This document shows positions 9,225-17,510 of a stretch of 64,000 bases of DNA, piece after piece. Source of the stretch: Alphaproteobacteria bacterium (GTDB taxonomy: Bacteria > Pseudomonadota > Alphaproteobacteria > JAJFFI01); the NCBI GenBank assembly GCA_030066595.1, contig JASJBI010000031.1:1-64000 (forward strand), in the 5' to 3' direction. The notes under the pieces were generated by a model. The model did no database searches and was not told where the DNA came from. It saw only the letters and a list, made by a program, of their open reading frames with translations. Every line of letters begins with the position of its first letter. Positions within the stretch are counted from its first letter, which is position 1. The translations under genes and the position numbers were made by a program.

Positions 9225-11840
9225 TCAGGCTTCCCCGTCCGGGTCGATCCCGGAATCGTCGCGGCGCCGGCCCGAGCGGATGGGCAGCACCCGGCCAGAC
9301 GGCGCCGCGGCGCTGTCCTCCGGCTCGCTCTCGAACGCCTTGGTCTTGCCGCTCGCCTGGACGACATGCACGTCCCGCTGTGGGAACGGAATGGTGATGC
9401 CCGCCTCGCGGAAGGCGGCATCGATGGCGAAGCGCACATCGCTCATGATCGACAGGCGACTGTCGACGTTGCGGACGTAAAAGCGCAGCTGAAACAGCAG
9501 CGCGCTGTCGCCGAAATCCATGAACACGACGTAGGGCTGCGGCCAAGCCTTGACGCCTTCCCGGCCCTTGACGCAATCGAGCAGAACCTCGCGGACCTTT
9601 GCCGTGTCCGAGCCGTAGGCGACGCCGATCGGTAGCTCGGCCCGGCCCGATTGATCCTTGTACATCCAGTTGGTCACCCGGCCGGCGATCAGCTCGGAGT
9701 TCGGGACGATCACCGTCGAGTTGGAAAAGGTCTGGATCTCGGTGCTGCGCACGCTGATGCGCCGGACGGTGCCTTCGTCCTGACCGACCACGATCCAGTC
9801 GCCCACCTTGATCGGCCGCTCGACGAGCAGGATCAGGCCCGAGACGAAGTTGTTGACGACGCTCTGCATGCCGAAGCCGATGCCGACCGAAAGCGCGCCG
9901 GCGACGACCGCAAGCCCCGTGAGGTCGATGCCCGCCGTATCGATGGCGATGAGCGCGGCGAGCACCACCCCGACATAGCCGATCCCGGTCTTGATCGCGT
10001 CGCGCACGCCCACGTCCATGCGCGTCTGCTTGAGCACGCGTTCGTCGAGAAAGCGCCTGATGAAGCGGAACAGCACGAGAAGAACGACGAAGACGACGAT
10101 GCCCATCAGCACGTCCGTCAACGAGAAAGTACGATCGCCGACCCTGAAGCCGGACAACGCCCAGCCGATGCGCTCGAAGATGTTGTCCCAGCGGCCACCC
10201 CAGAGCGGCACCAGGAAGAAGACGATGGCGACAACCAGACCGATGTCGAGCAGCAAGACCGACCACACGTAGATCGGGCTGGCCGGCTCGTCCGGCGCCG
10301 GCGGCTTTTCGTCGTCACGCGTGAAGGCGGCGACGAGGTCGCGCGCCATGCCATGCAGGACGACGGCCACGAGGAGCACACCCTCGGTCGCGACCAACCG
10401 CCGCGCTATGTATTCCGCAAGCACGCCAAAGCCGGCGAGATCCGTGATCGGAATGGCGAGCGCCGTGGCGCCCAAAAAGACGCGCCCCACCAGCCACCAG
10501 CGACTCCGGTGAGCGGACTCGTCGAGGGGTGGTCCCGGCGGCTCCCCGGCCGCGAGCGCGACCGCCCGCGCCTCCTCCTCGGGCGTTCTCCAGAGCCGCT
10601 TGTCGAGAACGACCGCCAGCGTCACGGCGGACAACGCGCCGTTCCCGATGAAGGTATAGGTGAATTCCAGCAACACCGAGGGCTCGAGCGAGGAAAAGGG
10701 AAAGAATATCAGCTGGTCGATACCAATGATCACGGCGAAGGCGAGGGCGCGGCGATACCAGAGCCGCGCGGCCAGGTCGCCCATATGGACCAACCGCCAG
10801 TGGGGTATGCTTGGCGACAACATCGCCCGGGGGAGCCCGCGCAACACGCTGACCCACACAACCGCCCAGACGATCCCGACCATGAGATGCTCGAACGTCC
10901 CGAACAGCAGGCCTCGCCTTGCGAGCGCTGCATAGGCGACCCCCACGACCAGGATTGGGATGACGGTCCGTGCCGTCGCCTCGGCGAGCGCGGCGAGAAC
11001 GCGCATGCGATAGCTCGGATCGGTAATCTCCCGCTTGCGCCCGAAGGTTCGGATCAGCCAGCGCCGCACGAACCAGCCCAACAGCGCCGCCGCGACCATG
11101 GAGACCAACGCACCCGCGATATAGCCGCCGGCAATCGCCCGGCGCGCCTCCTCCGATTGGGACCACCTTCCGGGCGAGGTGGCGACCCGCTTGCCCATGG
11201 CGACGAACTCGGTCGCGGCCCGCGTCCAGGTATCGGCCGCAAGCAGCGATGGCGTGCGCACCAGAAGCTGTGCCGTGACGACGCGGGCCCGGGCCTGGTC
11301 GATCTGGTTCGCCAGGAGAGTGGAGCCCCGGACGATCAGGTCGAGTTTCGCCAGCTGCCCCTGGGGCACGCTGAGCTGCCGGCTCAAATCACGACGTTGC
11401 GCCGCGATGTTTTCGGCCTCCGGCGGCTCGCCCTCCTTTGGCGGCGGGCCCAGCGCCTTGATGAGCTCGCCGATACTGTCGACGTTCTTCCGGACGGGAT
11501 CCCGGGCTGCGTTGACTTGGCCCCGCACCTGATCGACCGTCGCCTCGAGATTGCCCAGAACCGCGAGCGAGAGATCCTTGTCCTTGAGTTGCTCCGCAAC
11601 CCGCTCGAGCACGCGACCCCAGCGATCGAGCTCTTCCTCCAAGCTTCGCTCACGCTCCTCGAGTGCGTTGGGCTTCGTTTCGGTGGCAGCGGTCTCGGCC
11701 GGCGATTTGCCCGCCGCCTCAGACTCGGCCTGAGCCGGTTCGGCCGACTTGGGGGCGGCGGGGTCGGACTGCGCCAATGCCGGAGTGCCGGCCCCAAGCA
11801 GTGCGGCGAGCAGTGCAGGGATCAGGAGAGCGCGGAGCAT
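9225..11840 (-). CDS. MscS-family mechanosensitive channel with large N-terminal domain
   Basis: An 871-residue channel of the MscK/KefA-like, DUF3772-containing type. It opens on membrane tension and protects against hypo-osmotic shock. The ATG at 11840 begins a signal peptide (MLRALLIPALLAALLGAG, cleavage at ALAQ). Residues 40-190 form a periplasmic coiled-coil region (LEERERSLEEELDRWGRVLE). About ten membrane helices follow, then the MscS pore and beta domain (GIGFGMQSVVNNFVSGLIL, VERPIKVGDWIVVG) and the C-terminal alpha/beta domain. The last about 35 residues are charged and poorly conserved. It is a diverged tandem paralogue of the next gene. Confidence 0.92.
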   Translation of the reverse strand: MLRALLIPALLAALLGAGTPALAQSDPAAPKSAEPAQAESEAAGKSPAETAATETKPNALEERERSLEEELDRWGRVLERVAEQLKDKDLSLAVLGNLEATVDQVRGQVNAARDPVRKNVDSIGELIKALGPPPKEGEPPEAENIAAQRRDLSRQLSVPQGQLAKLDLIVRGSTLLANQIDQARARVVTAQLLVRTPSLLAADTWTRAATEFVAMGKRVATSPGRWSQSEEARRAIAGGYIAGALVSMVAAALLGWFVRRWLIRTFGRKREITDPSYRMRVLAALAEATARTVIPILVVGVAYAALARRGLLFGTFEHLMVGIVWAVVWVSVLRGLPRAMLSPSIPHWRLVHMGDLAARLWYRRALAFAVIIGIDQLIFFPFSSLEPSVLLEFTYTFIGNGALSAVTLAVVLDKRLWRTPEEEARAVALAAGEPPGPPLDESAHRSRWWLVGRVFLGATALAIPITDLAGFGVLAEYIARRLVATEGVLLVAVVLHGMARDLVAAFTRDDEKPPAPDEPASPIYVWSVLLLDIGLVVAIVFFLVPLWGGRWDNIFERIGWALSGFRVGDRTFSLTDVLMGIVVFVVLLVLFRFIRRFLDERVLKQTRMDVGVRDAIKTGIGYVGVVLAALIAIDTAGIDLTGLAVVAGALSVGIGFGMQSVVNNFVSGLILLVERPIKVGDWIVVGQDEGTVRRISVRSTEIQTFSNSTVIVPNSELIAGRVTNWMYKDQSGRAELPIGVAYGSDTAKVREVLLDCVKGREGVKAWPQPYVVFMDFGDSALLFQLRFYVRNVDSRLSIMSDVRFAIDAAFREAGITIPFPQRDVHVVQASGKTKAFESEPEDSAAAPSGRVLPIRSGRRRDDSGIDPDGEA

Positions 11841-11920
11841 GGCCTCGATATTACCCCTGATAGTCCATGCTGTTGCGCGAATGGCCCAGGATCTCTGCAT
11901 ATCCGCCTTCCAACGGCGGC

Positions 11921-14428
11921 TCAGTCATCGCCATCCGAACCACGCGCGCCGCGCGCCGCCCTTGGACGCCAGCTTTCGACGCGCGCAGATGCCGGTCTCG
12001 GCTCCGCCTGCCCGCCGGAGAGACCGGCAAGCGCGCCGACATCTTTGACGTGCAGGTCCCGTTGCGGGAAGGGGATGGTGATGCCCGCTTCGCGGAAGGC
12101 CCGGTAGATGGCGAAGCGCATATCGCTCCTCGTCTTGATCATCTTGTCGATCTTCTTGAGATGGCAGCGCAGTTCGAAAATGACAGCGTTGTCACCGAAA
12201 TCCGAGAGCAGCACGGACGGCTCGGGCCATTTCTTGACCTCCTCGTTCTCGGTGGCGCACTTCAAGAGGACGTCGCGCACCAGGTTCTCGTCGGTGCCGT
12301 AGGCGACGCCCACCTGGATTTCGACACGGCCCGAGACGTCCTTGTGCATCCAGTTGGTCACCGCCTGGGACACCATGTCGGCATTGGGGATGATGACCGA
12401 GGCGCGGGAGAAGGTCTCGATCTCGGTGCTGCGCACGCTGATGCGTTTGACGAAGCCCTCGTGCTGTCCCACCACCACCCAGTCGCCGACCTTGATCGGG
12501 CGCTCGGCGAGCAGGATCAGGCCCGAGACGAAGTTGTTGACCACACCCTGGAGCCCGAAGCCGATGCCGACGGACAGGGCGCCGGCGATCAGCGCAAGCG
12601 CCGAGAGGTCGATGCCGGCGGTGTGAATGGCGAGGAGCGCCGCGAGAATAACGCCGACATAGCCGATCCCGGCGCGGAGCGCGTGCCGGATGCCCACGTC
12701 CAGCCGGGTCGGCTTCAGGAGCCGTTCGTCCAGGAATCGCTGCAGAAAACGAACCAGAACAACCAGGACGATGAAGAGGGCGATGCCCAGCAGCAGGTCC
12801 GTCAGCGAGAAGACTCGATCGCCGATGCGGAAGCCCGAGAACACCCTGGCGATGCGATCGAATATGCTGTCCCACTGCCCGCCCCAGAGCGGCACCATTG
12901 CGAAGATCGCGGCGAAGAACAGGCCGGTGTCGAGCAGCAGCACGGACCAGACATAGATCGCGCTGGTCCCCTCACGCGGCCCCTCCGGCCGGCCCTCTTC
13001 CCCGGTGAGGACCGCGGCGAGGTCGCGTGCGAAGCCATGCAAGATCAGGGCGATTGCAACCACGCCGACGGTCGCAATGAGCCGCACCGAGATGAAGGTG
13101 GCCAACTCGCCATAGCCGGCGAGCGCGATGATCGGGCATGAAACAGCAAGGAGCGAAAAGACGACCCGCAGCACGAGCCACCAGCGACTGCGCAGGCCGG
13201 TATGCTCAAGTGGCGGGCCCGGCGGCTCGCCGGCCCTAGCCGCGGCGATACGGGCTTCGTCCTCCGGCGTTCTCCAGAGCCTGTTGTCGACCGCGAGCAG
13301 CAAGATGATCAAGGAATTAAAGCTGTCGGCGATGAAGGTATAGCTGGTGATCAGAGCCGGCTCGGGCTTCAAATTCCAAACGGCAAGGATAACGAGCGTG
13401 TCGACGCTGACGAATGCCCCGAACAGCACAAACCGCCGATGGGCAAGGCGGGCGGCCCGGTCGCCGAAGGGTGCCAGCCGCCACTGGGGCATCCGGGGCG
13501 ACAGCATGGTGCGCGAGAGGCCCGTTATCGCGAAGAACACCACAACGGCGGTGACGATGCCGAGCACCAAGTCCCCGAAGCCGCGGAACAGGAGGCCGCG
13601 GCTCATCAGGGCGCCATAGGGGATCAAGACGATCAGCGCCGGAATCAGCGCATAGCCGATCGCATCCGAGAGCGCGGCCAGCACCCGCATCCGGAAGCTG
13701 GGCTCCCTGACATCCGGGTCGCGTCCGAATATTCGCAGCAGCCGGCGACGCACAAGCCAGCCCAGGCCGGCGGCGGCGAGGGTCGCCACCAAGACGCCGC
13801 CGAAATATCCCGTTCCGACCCGCTCAGTGATCTCAGGCGACTTGTACCAGCGTTCCGGGGCAGCGGCGACGCGGTTCACGATCTTGCTGAACTCGGCTCC
13901 AGCCTCGGTCCAGGTCTTGGCAGACAACAGGGACGGCGTTCGGACCAAAAGGGTATCTTCCAAGACACCGCGCTCCGCGATGGCGATCTCGTTGAGGAGC
14001 AGATCCGACCGCTGAATGAGCAGATCCAGCCGCTTGAGCCGGCTCTCGGGGACCGCGAGCCGCTCTTTGAGGGCATGGCGCTCGCTCGCGATCTCTTCCG
14101 ACTCCGGCAGATCGCCTGCCTCGGGCGGCGGCCCCAAAGCCTCGATCAACGCGCGGACCTCGGCAACCCGTTTGTCGACCTGTGCCCGTAGCTTCGTCTT
14201 CTGACCGAGCACTTGCTTGACCGTGCTCTCCAGCTGGTTCAGGGCCGCGGGCGGAAGATCCTCGTCGCCCAGCTGCCCCGAGACCCGGTCAAGCACGCGG
14301 GTCCAGCGCGCGATCCGGTCGTCGATGGATTCAGCCGCCGCCTCCTCGGGCGCCGTCTGGGCGACCGCAGCCGGGCCGAACGCCAAGACGGCAGCCAACG
14401 TGGCAAGGATCAGGAGCAGACGTCGCAT
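11921..14428 (-). CDS. MscS-family mechanosensitive channel, tandem paralogue
   Basis: About 835 residues with the same architecture as the gene just downstream: signal peptide (MRRLLLILATLAAVLAFGPA), periplasmic coiled coil, multiple membrane helices, and the MscS pore GIGFGLQGVVNNFVSGLILL with ERPIKVGDWVVVG. I prefer the ATG at 14428 because AGGA lies at good distance; 14437 is an alternative. The two genes are 80 bases apart on the same strand. Shared blocks include IYVWSVLLLD, FVPLWGG-type segments and AGITIPFPQRD at the C-terminus, so they arose by duplication but have diverged widely. They could form mixed or differently gated channels. Confidence 0.92.
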   Translation of the reverse strand: MRRLLLILATLAAVLAFGPAAVAQTAPEEAAAESIDDRIARWTRVLDRVSGQLGDEDLPPAALNQLESTVKQVLGQKTKLRAQVDKRVAEVRALIEALGPPPEAGDLPESEEIASERHALKERLAVPESRLKRLDLLIQRSDLLLNEIAIAERGVLEDTLLVRTPSLLSAKTWTEAGAEFSKIVNRVAAAPERWYKSPEITERVGTGYFGGVLVATLAAAGLGWLVRRRLLRIFGRDPDVREPSFRMRVLAALSDAIGYALIPALIVLIPYGALMSRGLLFRGFGDLVLGIVTAVVVFFAITGLSRTMLSPRMPQWRLAPFGDRAARLAHRRFVLFGAFVSVDTLVILAVWNLKPEPALITSYTFIADSFNSLIILLLAVDNRLWRTPEDEARIAAARAGEPPGPPLEHTGLRSRWWLVLRVVFSLLAVSCPIIALAGYGELATFISVRLIATVGVVAIALILHGFARDLAAVLTGEEGRPEGPREGTSAIYVWSVLLLDTGLFFAAIFAMVPLWGGQWDSIFDRIARVFSGFRIGDRVFSLTDLLLGIALFIVLVVLVRFLQRFLDERLLKPTRLDVGIRHALRAGIGYVGVILAALLAIHTAGIDLSALALIAGALSVGIGFGLQGVVNNFVSGLILLAERPIKVGDWVVVGQHEGFVKRISVRSTEIETFSRASVIIPNADMVSQAVTNWMHKDVSGRVEIQVGVAYGTDENLVRDVLLKCATENEEVKKWPEPSVLLSDFGDNAVIFELRCHLKKIDKMIKTRSDMRFAIYRAFREAGITIPFPQRDLHVKDVGALAGLSGGQAEPRPASARVESWRPRAARGARGSDGDD

Positions 14429-14736
14429 TTGGGCCATTTCCTGCGAATTCTCAGCCTGTACAGAGTGATAGTAGGCAGTGCGGCCCGCGGCGTCGAGGTG
14501 CAACGCAGGACCTCCCCCAGGCGCGCGGTGGCGGCCGCGACCGAGGCTGCCGGGCTTAGGGGTCGATCGCAATCCGGGGCTGGAGCCAGAGAAAGACTGA
14601 GATCGTGGCCGGAGGTCCTGCGAGACGCATATGCTGTGCGTTCATGCCGAACCCGATCGCGGAGAGGTTGGACCATGCTATGGTGCGGCCGGACCAAGGG
14701 CCGCGGCGCCCAGAGAGCGAAGGGGGATGACGATCG
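14429..14736. other. divergent intergenic region
   Basis: This 308-base stretch lies between the second MscS gene (minus) and a small exported-protein gene (plus) and should hold both promoters. I see a purine-rich site before the right-hand gene (gaagggggatgacgatcg) but no convincing operator, RNA gene or conserved reading frame. Confidence 0.4.
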
Positions 14737-15177
14737 ATGCACCGCTTGCTGATCTGGTTGCTTAACCCGGCGGCGATGGCGGGGCTCAGCCTCGCGCCGA
14801 CGCCTGCGGCCTCCCAGGATGAGGGCGAGGCCCCGGTCTCGGCCTTCGACGATTCCTACGCGCTGAGTGCGGCCACGCAGTCCGGCTTTCCGATCACTTG
14901 GCGCGCGGATCGGCGAAACGGCCGCGTGTCCCTCTGTTTCCTGCCCCGGCGCGGACCCGAGAACGTGATCTGCTCGGACTGGTCGGGCAAAGCGCCCCGG
15001 TCGGCACGCAGCAACTATTCCATCAATGCCGAGGCGTCCGCTTTGGCGGGTGTGGCCTGGGTTTGGCGCATCAACACGGTGACGGGGTTGGTGTCCTATT
15101 GCTCGGTGCCGTGCTGCAAGACAGACATTGCCAAGGAACGCCCGAAATGCGCCGAGATCGCCGGGGAGCCGGACTGA
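14737..15177 (+). CDS. exported cysteine-containing protein with an internal repeat
   Basis: A 146-residue protein with a short signal-like N-terminus (MHRLLIWLLNPAAMAGLSLA, cleavage near AAS). The mature part holds two copies of a motif of form W-R-x5-G-x-V-S-x-C-x2-P: WRADRRNGRVSLCFLP near residue 54 and WRINTVTGLVSYCSVP near 108. Five further cysteines make disulfides likely in the periplasm. The frame ends with a Cys-rich tail (CCKTDIAKERPKC). No family is recognised; the repeat suggests two small beta units, each closed by cysteines. GGGGG lies about 10 bases before the ATG. Confidence 0.6.
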   Translation: MHRLLIWLLNPAAMAGLSLAPTPAASQDEGEAPVSAFDDSYALSAATQSGFPITWRADRRNGRVSLCFLPRRGPENVICSDWSGKAPRSARSNYSINAEASALAGVAWVWRINTVTGLVSYCSVPCCKTDIAKERPKCAEIAGEPD

Positions 15178-15479
15178 TCGAGCGCCACGGGCAGACGCCG
15201 ATTGGATCATGCCTTAGCGAGGGCTTGTCCCCATAAGCGCCCGACATCGGATGGCCGTCTCCCGTAGGGCCTCGATCGTCTTGGACCCAGCTGCTGTCCA
15301 CGGTCGGCCGAATACGTAAGAAAGTAACCGGGTTGTGCAGTGTGGCGCTGTCACCACTACGCCCTTAATCCAAGGGTTTACTGCCAAAGATCGTAGGGAC
15401 CATGTTTTTTGACAGCAGTCTCTTTACTCTTGATGGCCCCTGCAGATACGCGGGTTGAGTGCACCCGGCGCAATTCGGA
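15178..15479. other. intergenic stretch with no recognised gene
   Basis: About 300 bases between two convergent genes. It is less GC-rich than its neighbours in places (a T6 run near 15404-15409). I see no tRNA, no clear promoter pair and no conserved frame. It may hold the decayed end of something, but nothing can be supported. Confidence 0.4.
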
Positions 15480-15513
15480 ACGTACCGCGGCGAACGTAGC
15501 CGCCGCGGTACGT
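15480..15513 (-). terminator. terminator hairpin downstream of the hydrolase gene
   Basis: A perfect 13-bp stem (ACGTACCGCGGCG / CGCCGCGGTACGT) with an 8-base loop lies 8 bases beyond the stop codon of the minus-strand hydrolase. The T tract is short on both sides (GTTTAG on plus, TTCC on minus), but stem strength and placement support termination. Confidence 0.65.
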
Positions 15514-15520
15514 GTTTAGA

Positions 15521-16471
15521 TCAGCTCCGAATGAAGGTGAGCACATCTGCGTTGAAGCGCTCAGCTTCAAGCTGGGCCAGGCCGTGGCCGCCCCCTTCGT
15601 AAACCAATAGCTGCGCGTTGCTAACAATCTCAGCGCTCAGCTTGCCGGAGGCGTCGATCGGAACGATCTGGTCGTCGTCTCCATGGATCACGAGCGTCGG
15701 TACCTCGATGGCCTTCAGATCATCGGTATAGTCAACTTCCGAGAACTCGCGAATGCACTCGTACTGGCCATGCACCGACCCGGCCATACCCTGTAGCCAG
15801 AAGCTGTCGCGGAAACCTTGGTTCATCTCCACGCCGTCCCGGTTGAAGCCGTAGAACGGGATCGTCAGCTCCTGGAAGAAGTTGGACCGGTCATAGAGAA
15901 CACCCTTGCGAATGCTGTCGAAGACCTCCATTGGCGTGCCGTTCGGATTGCCGTCCGATTTCAGCATCACTGGCGGGACCGCGCCCACAAGGACCACCTT
16001 GGCGACCCGGGCATTGCCATGCCGTCCGATATAGTGGGACGCTTCGCCCCCGCCGGTGGAGTGCCCGATCAGGATCGCGTCGCGCAGGTCGAGATGCTCG
16101 ATCAGCTCGCCCAGATCGTCTGCATACCGGTCCATGTTGTTGCCGTCGAAGGGTTGGGCCGACCGTCCGTGGCCGCGGCGGTCATGGGCGATCACGCGAT
16201 AGCCGTTCTGAGTGAAGACCAGCATTTGCGAGTCCCAGGCGTCCGCCGACAGCGGCCAGCCATGGGAGAACACGACCGGCTGGCCCGAGCCCCAGTCCTT
16301 GTAGAAGATCTCAACGCCGTCGCTTGTGGCGAAAGTGGTCATTTTCAGGTCTCCAGTTCTTGCTGCTTGAGCCTCGAAAAGAGGCGGGATTACGGTTGCG
16401 AGTCCCGCCGCGCCGATGGTTGCGAGCGCGCCGCGGCGGGTCATGACGATGCGCCCGGAGGTGAGTTGCAT
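15521..16471 (-). CDS. alpha/beta hydrolase (non-haem haloperoxidase-like) with Tat signal
   Basis: A 316-residue alpha/beta-hydrolase fold enzyme close to cofactor-free chloroperoxidases and arylesterases ([34 protein letters not shown]). The nucleophile is Ser138 in GHSTGGG; the acid is probably in HGDDDQIVP near residue 260, and the His in GGHGLA. Residues 1-36 add a Tat-like signal ([19 protein letters not shown]), so the product is probably exported folded. Related cytosolic enzymes start at what is here Met44. Start choice is uncertain: 16471, 16444 or, without the signal, 16342. It is divergent from an OhrR-type regulator with two matching operators in between, implying induction by organic peroxides or a similar thiol oxidant. 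Confidence 0.88.
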   Translation of the reverse strand: MQLTSGRIVMTRRGALATIGAAGLATVIPPLFEAQAARTGDLKMTTFATSDGVEIFYKDWGSGQPVVFSHGWPLSADAWDSQMLVFTQNGYRVIAHDRRGHGRSAQPFDGNNMDRYADDLGELIEHLDLRDAILIGHSTGGGEASHYIGRHGNARVAKVVLVGAVPPVMLKSDGNPNGTPMEVFDSIRKGVLYDRSNFFQELTIPFYGFNRDGVEMNQGFRDSFWLQGMAGSVHGQYECIREFSEVDYTDDLKAIEVPTLVIHGDDDQIVPIDASGKLSAEIVSNAQLLVYEGGGHGLAQLEAERFNADVLTFIRS

Positions 16472-16492
16472 CAGGATCGCAATTTGATCGCC

Positions 16493-16518
16493 TACGATTA
16501 AATCGTGTACGATATATA
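16493..16518. promoter_or_regulatory. OhrR-type operator, copy 1
   Basis: ACGATT-A-AATCGT is a dyad, with an overlapping TCGTGTACGA, near the hydrolase start. The 24-mer at 16495-16518 matches the one at 16549-16572 at 21 of 24 positions. The layout resembles OhrR/MarR sites of the TACAATT-AATTGTA class. Confidence 0.65.
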
Positions 16519-16548
16519 AAACCAACCAAGCGCGCTGTCAATTGCTTG

Positions 16549-16572
16549 CGATTAGATCGTGTGCGATTTATA
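16549..16572. promoter_or_regulatory. OhrR-type operator, copy 2
   Basis: The second copy of the 24-mer (CGATTAGATCGTGTGCGATTTATA apart from three changes) lies 54 bases from the first and 31 bases before the regulator's start codon. A 54-bp offset is about five helical turns, so both copies face the same side. This fits autoregulation of the divergent pair. Confidence 0.65.
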
Positions 16573-16602
16573 TGCGACTTGCATAAAACTATGGAGCCAC
16601 GG

Positions 16603-17073
16603 ATGGAAAGGTTCGCTGCAGACCCGAACGCGCCACTGGCCGAATTCCTCTGTTTTTCAGTCTATTCAGCAGGTCATGCCTTCAACCGGCTGTATCGGCC
16701 GCTGCTCGACGAATTGGCCCTCACCTATCCTCAGTACCTGGTCATGCAACTGCTTTGGTCGAAGGACGGGCGAAGCGTGAAGGAGTTTGGCCAGGCGCTT
16801 CGCTTGGAATCGAGCACGTTGACGCCGCTCCTCAAGCGGTTGCAAGCGAGCGGGTTGATCGAGCGCAAGCGCGATGCGGACGACGAACGGGTCGTGCGCG
16901 TTCACCTGACGGAAAAGGGCCACGCTTTGCGCGGGCAAGCCGCGGATGTTCCAGGTTGCATAGCCAAGGCGATTGGGCTTGAGAGCGACGAACTCGCGAA
17001 GCTCGCAAGGACGTTGGATAATCTGCGGGACCGCATAACTGTTGAGTCTGAAAACTTGGCAGACACAACTTAA
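16603..17073 (+). CDS. ohrR: OhrR-like MarR-family peroxide-sensing repressor
   Basis: A 156-residue winged-helix repressor of the OhrR branch. Hallmarks are LCFSVYSAGHAFNRLYRPLLDEL with the sensing cysteine at Cys17, the hydrogen-bonding tyrosines Tyr31 and Tyr42 (TYPQYLVM), the DNA-reading segment SSTLTPLLKRLQASGL, and wing DADDERVVRVHLT. A second cysteine, Cys119 in VPGCIAKA, suggests the two-Cys mechanism (intersubunit disulfide on oxidation by organic hydroperoxide). The ATG at 16603 is chosen because GGAG lies 6 bases upstream; the frame is open to a TTG at 16546 that would lie inside the operator. No ohr peroxidase gene is next to it; the divergent exported hydrolase is the likely target. 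Confidence 0.9.
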   Translation: MERFAADPNAPLAEFLCFSVYSAGHAFNRLYRPLLDELALTYPQYLVMQLLWSKDGRSVKEFGQALRLESSTLTPLLKRLQASGLIERKRDADDERVVRVHLTEKGHALRGQAADVPGCIAKAIGLESDELAKLARTLDNLRDRITVESENLADTT

Positions 17074-17510
17074 ACCGCATGGCGCAATGACCGGCGGGTT
17101 TACCTAGGTCTTGTGACCACGGCGGAACTGACCCATATCACCGCGTCCGCTTCGGGCTCTCTCCGCCGGTCCCGCCTCGCGGATCAGGTAACCGTATTTG
17201 GCGGCGAAGCCGGCATTGAACTTCCGGATGTGATTGGAGCTCTGAAAGGGGGCTTACGACGGGACCGCATTGCGAAGGCTAATCAGTTTACGCGGAGGCC
17301 GGGCGAACATCCCGCCGCGCCAAAATAGGCGTGACCCAATCTGCATTAGCCCGTTTCTCACCGGGACCGAAATCACGTTGAGCGATTCTTCAATCGGATC
17401 AAGCACTGCCGACGGATCGCAACGCGTTATTAGAAACGTGCCGCGAACTTCCTGGCGTTTGTCAAGCTTGCCGCAATCCGCCTTTGGCTTCGGGTTTATG
17501 AGTCCACGAC
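17074..17510. other. intergenic stretch with a possible gene relic
   Basis: About 440 bases between ohrR and polA. On the minus strand near 17110-17255 a stop-bounded 40-codon segment reads protein-like (FQSSNHIRKFNAGF, then AAKYGYLIREAG), without a start codon or a continuation. It may be the decayed end of a lost gene; I cannot name the family. Other frames here (for example a 71-codon plus-strand frame at 17113) look random. Confidence 0.35.

Noticed and set aside
9651-12107. An 818-codon open frame on the plus strand opposite the first MscS gene
   Set aside because: It is rich in Arg/Asp/His/Gly, has no domain or ribosome site, and runs antisense to a clear channel gene; GC bias keeps the opposite strand open.
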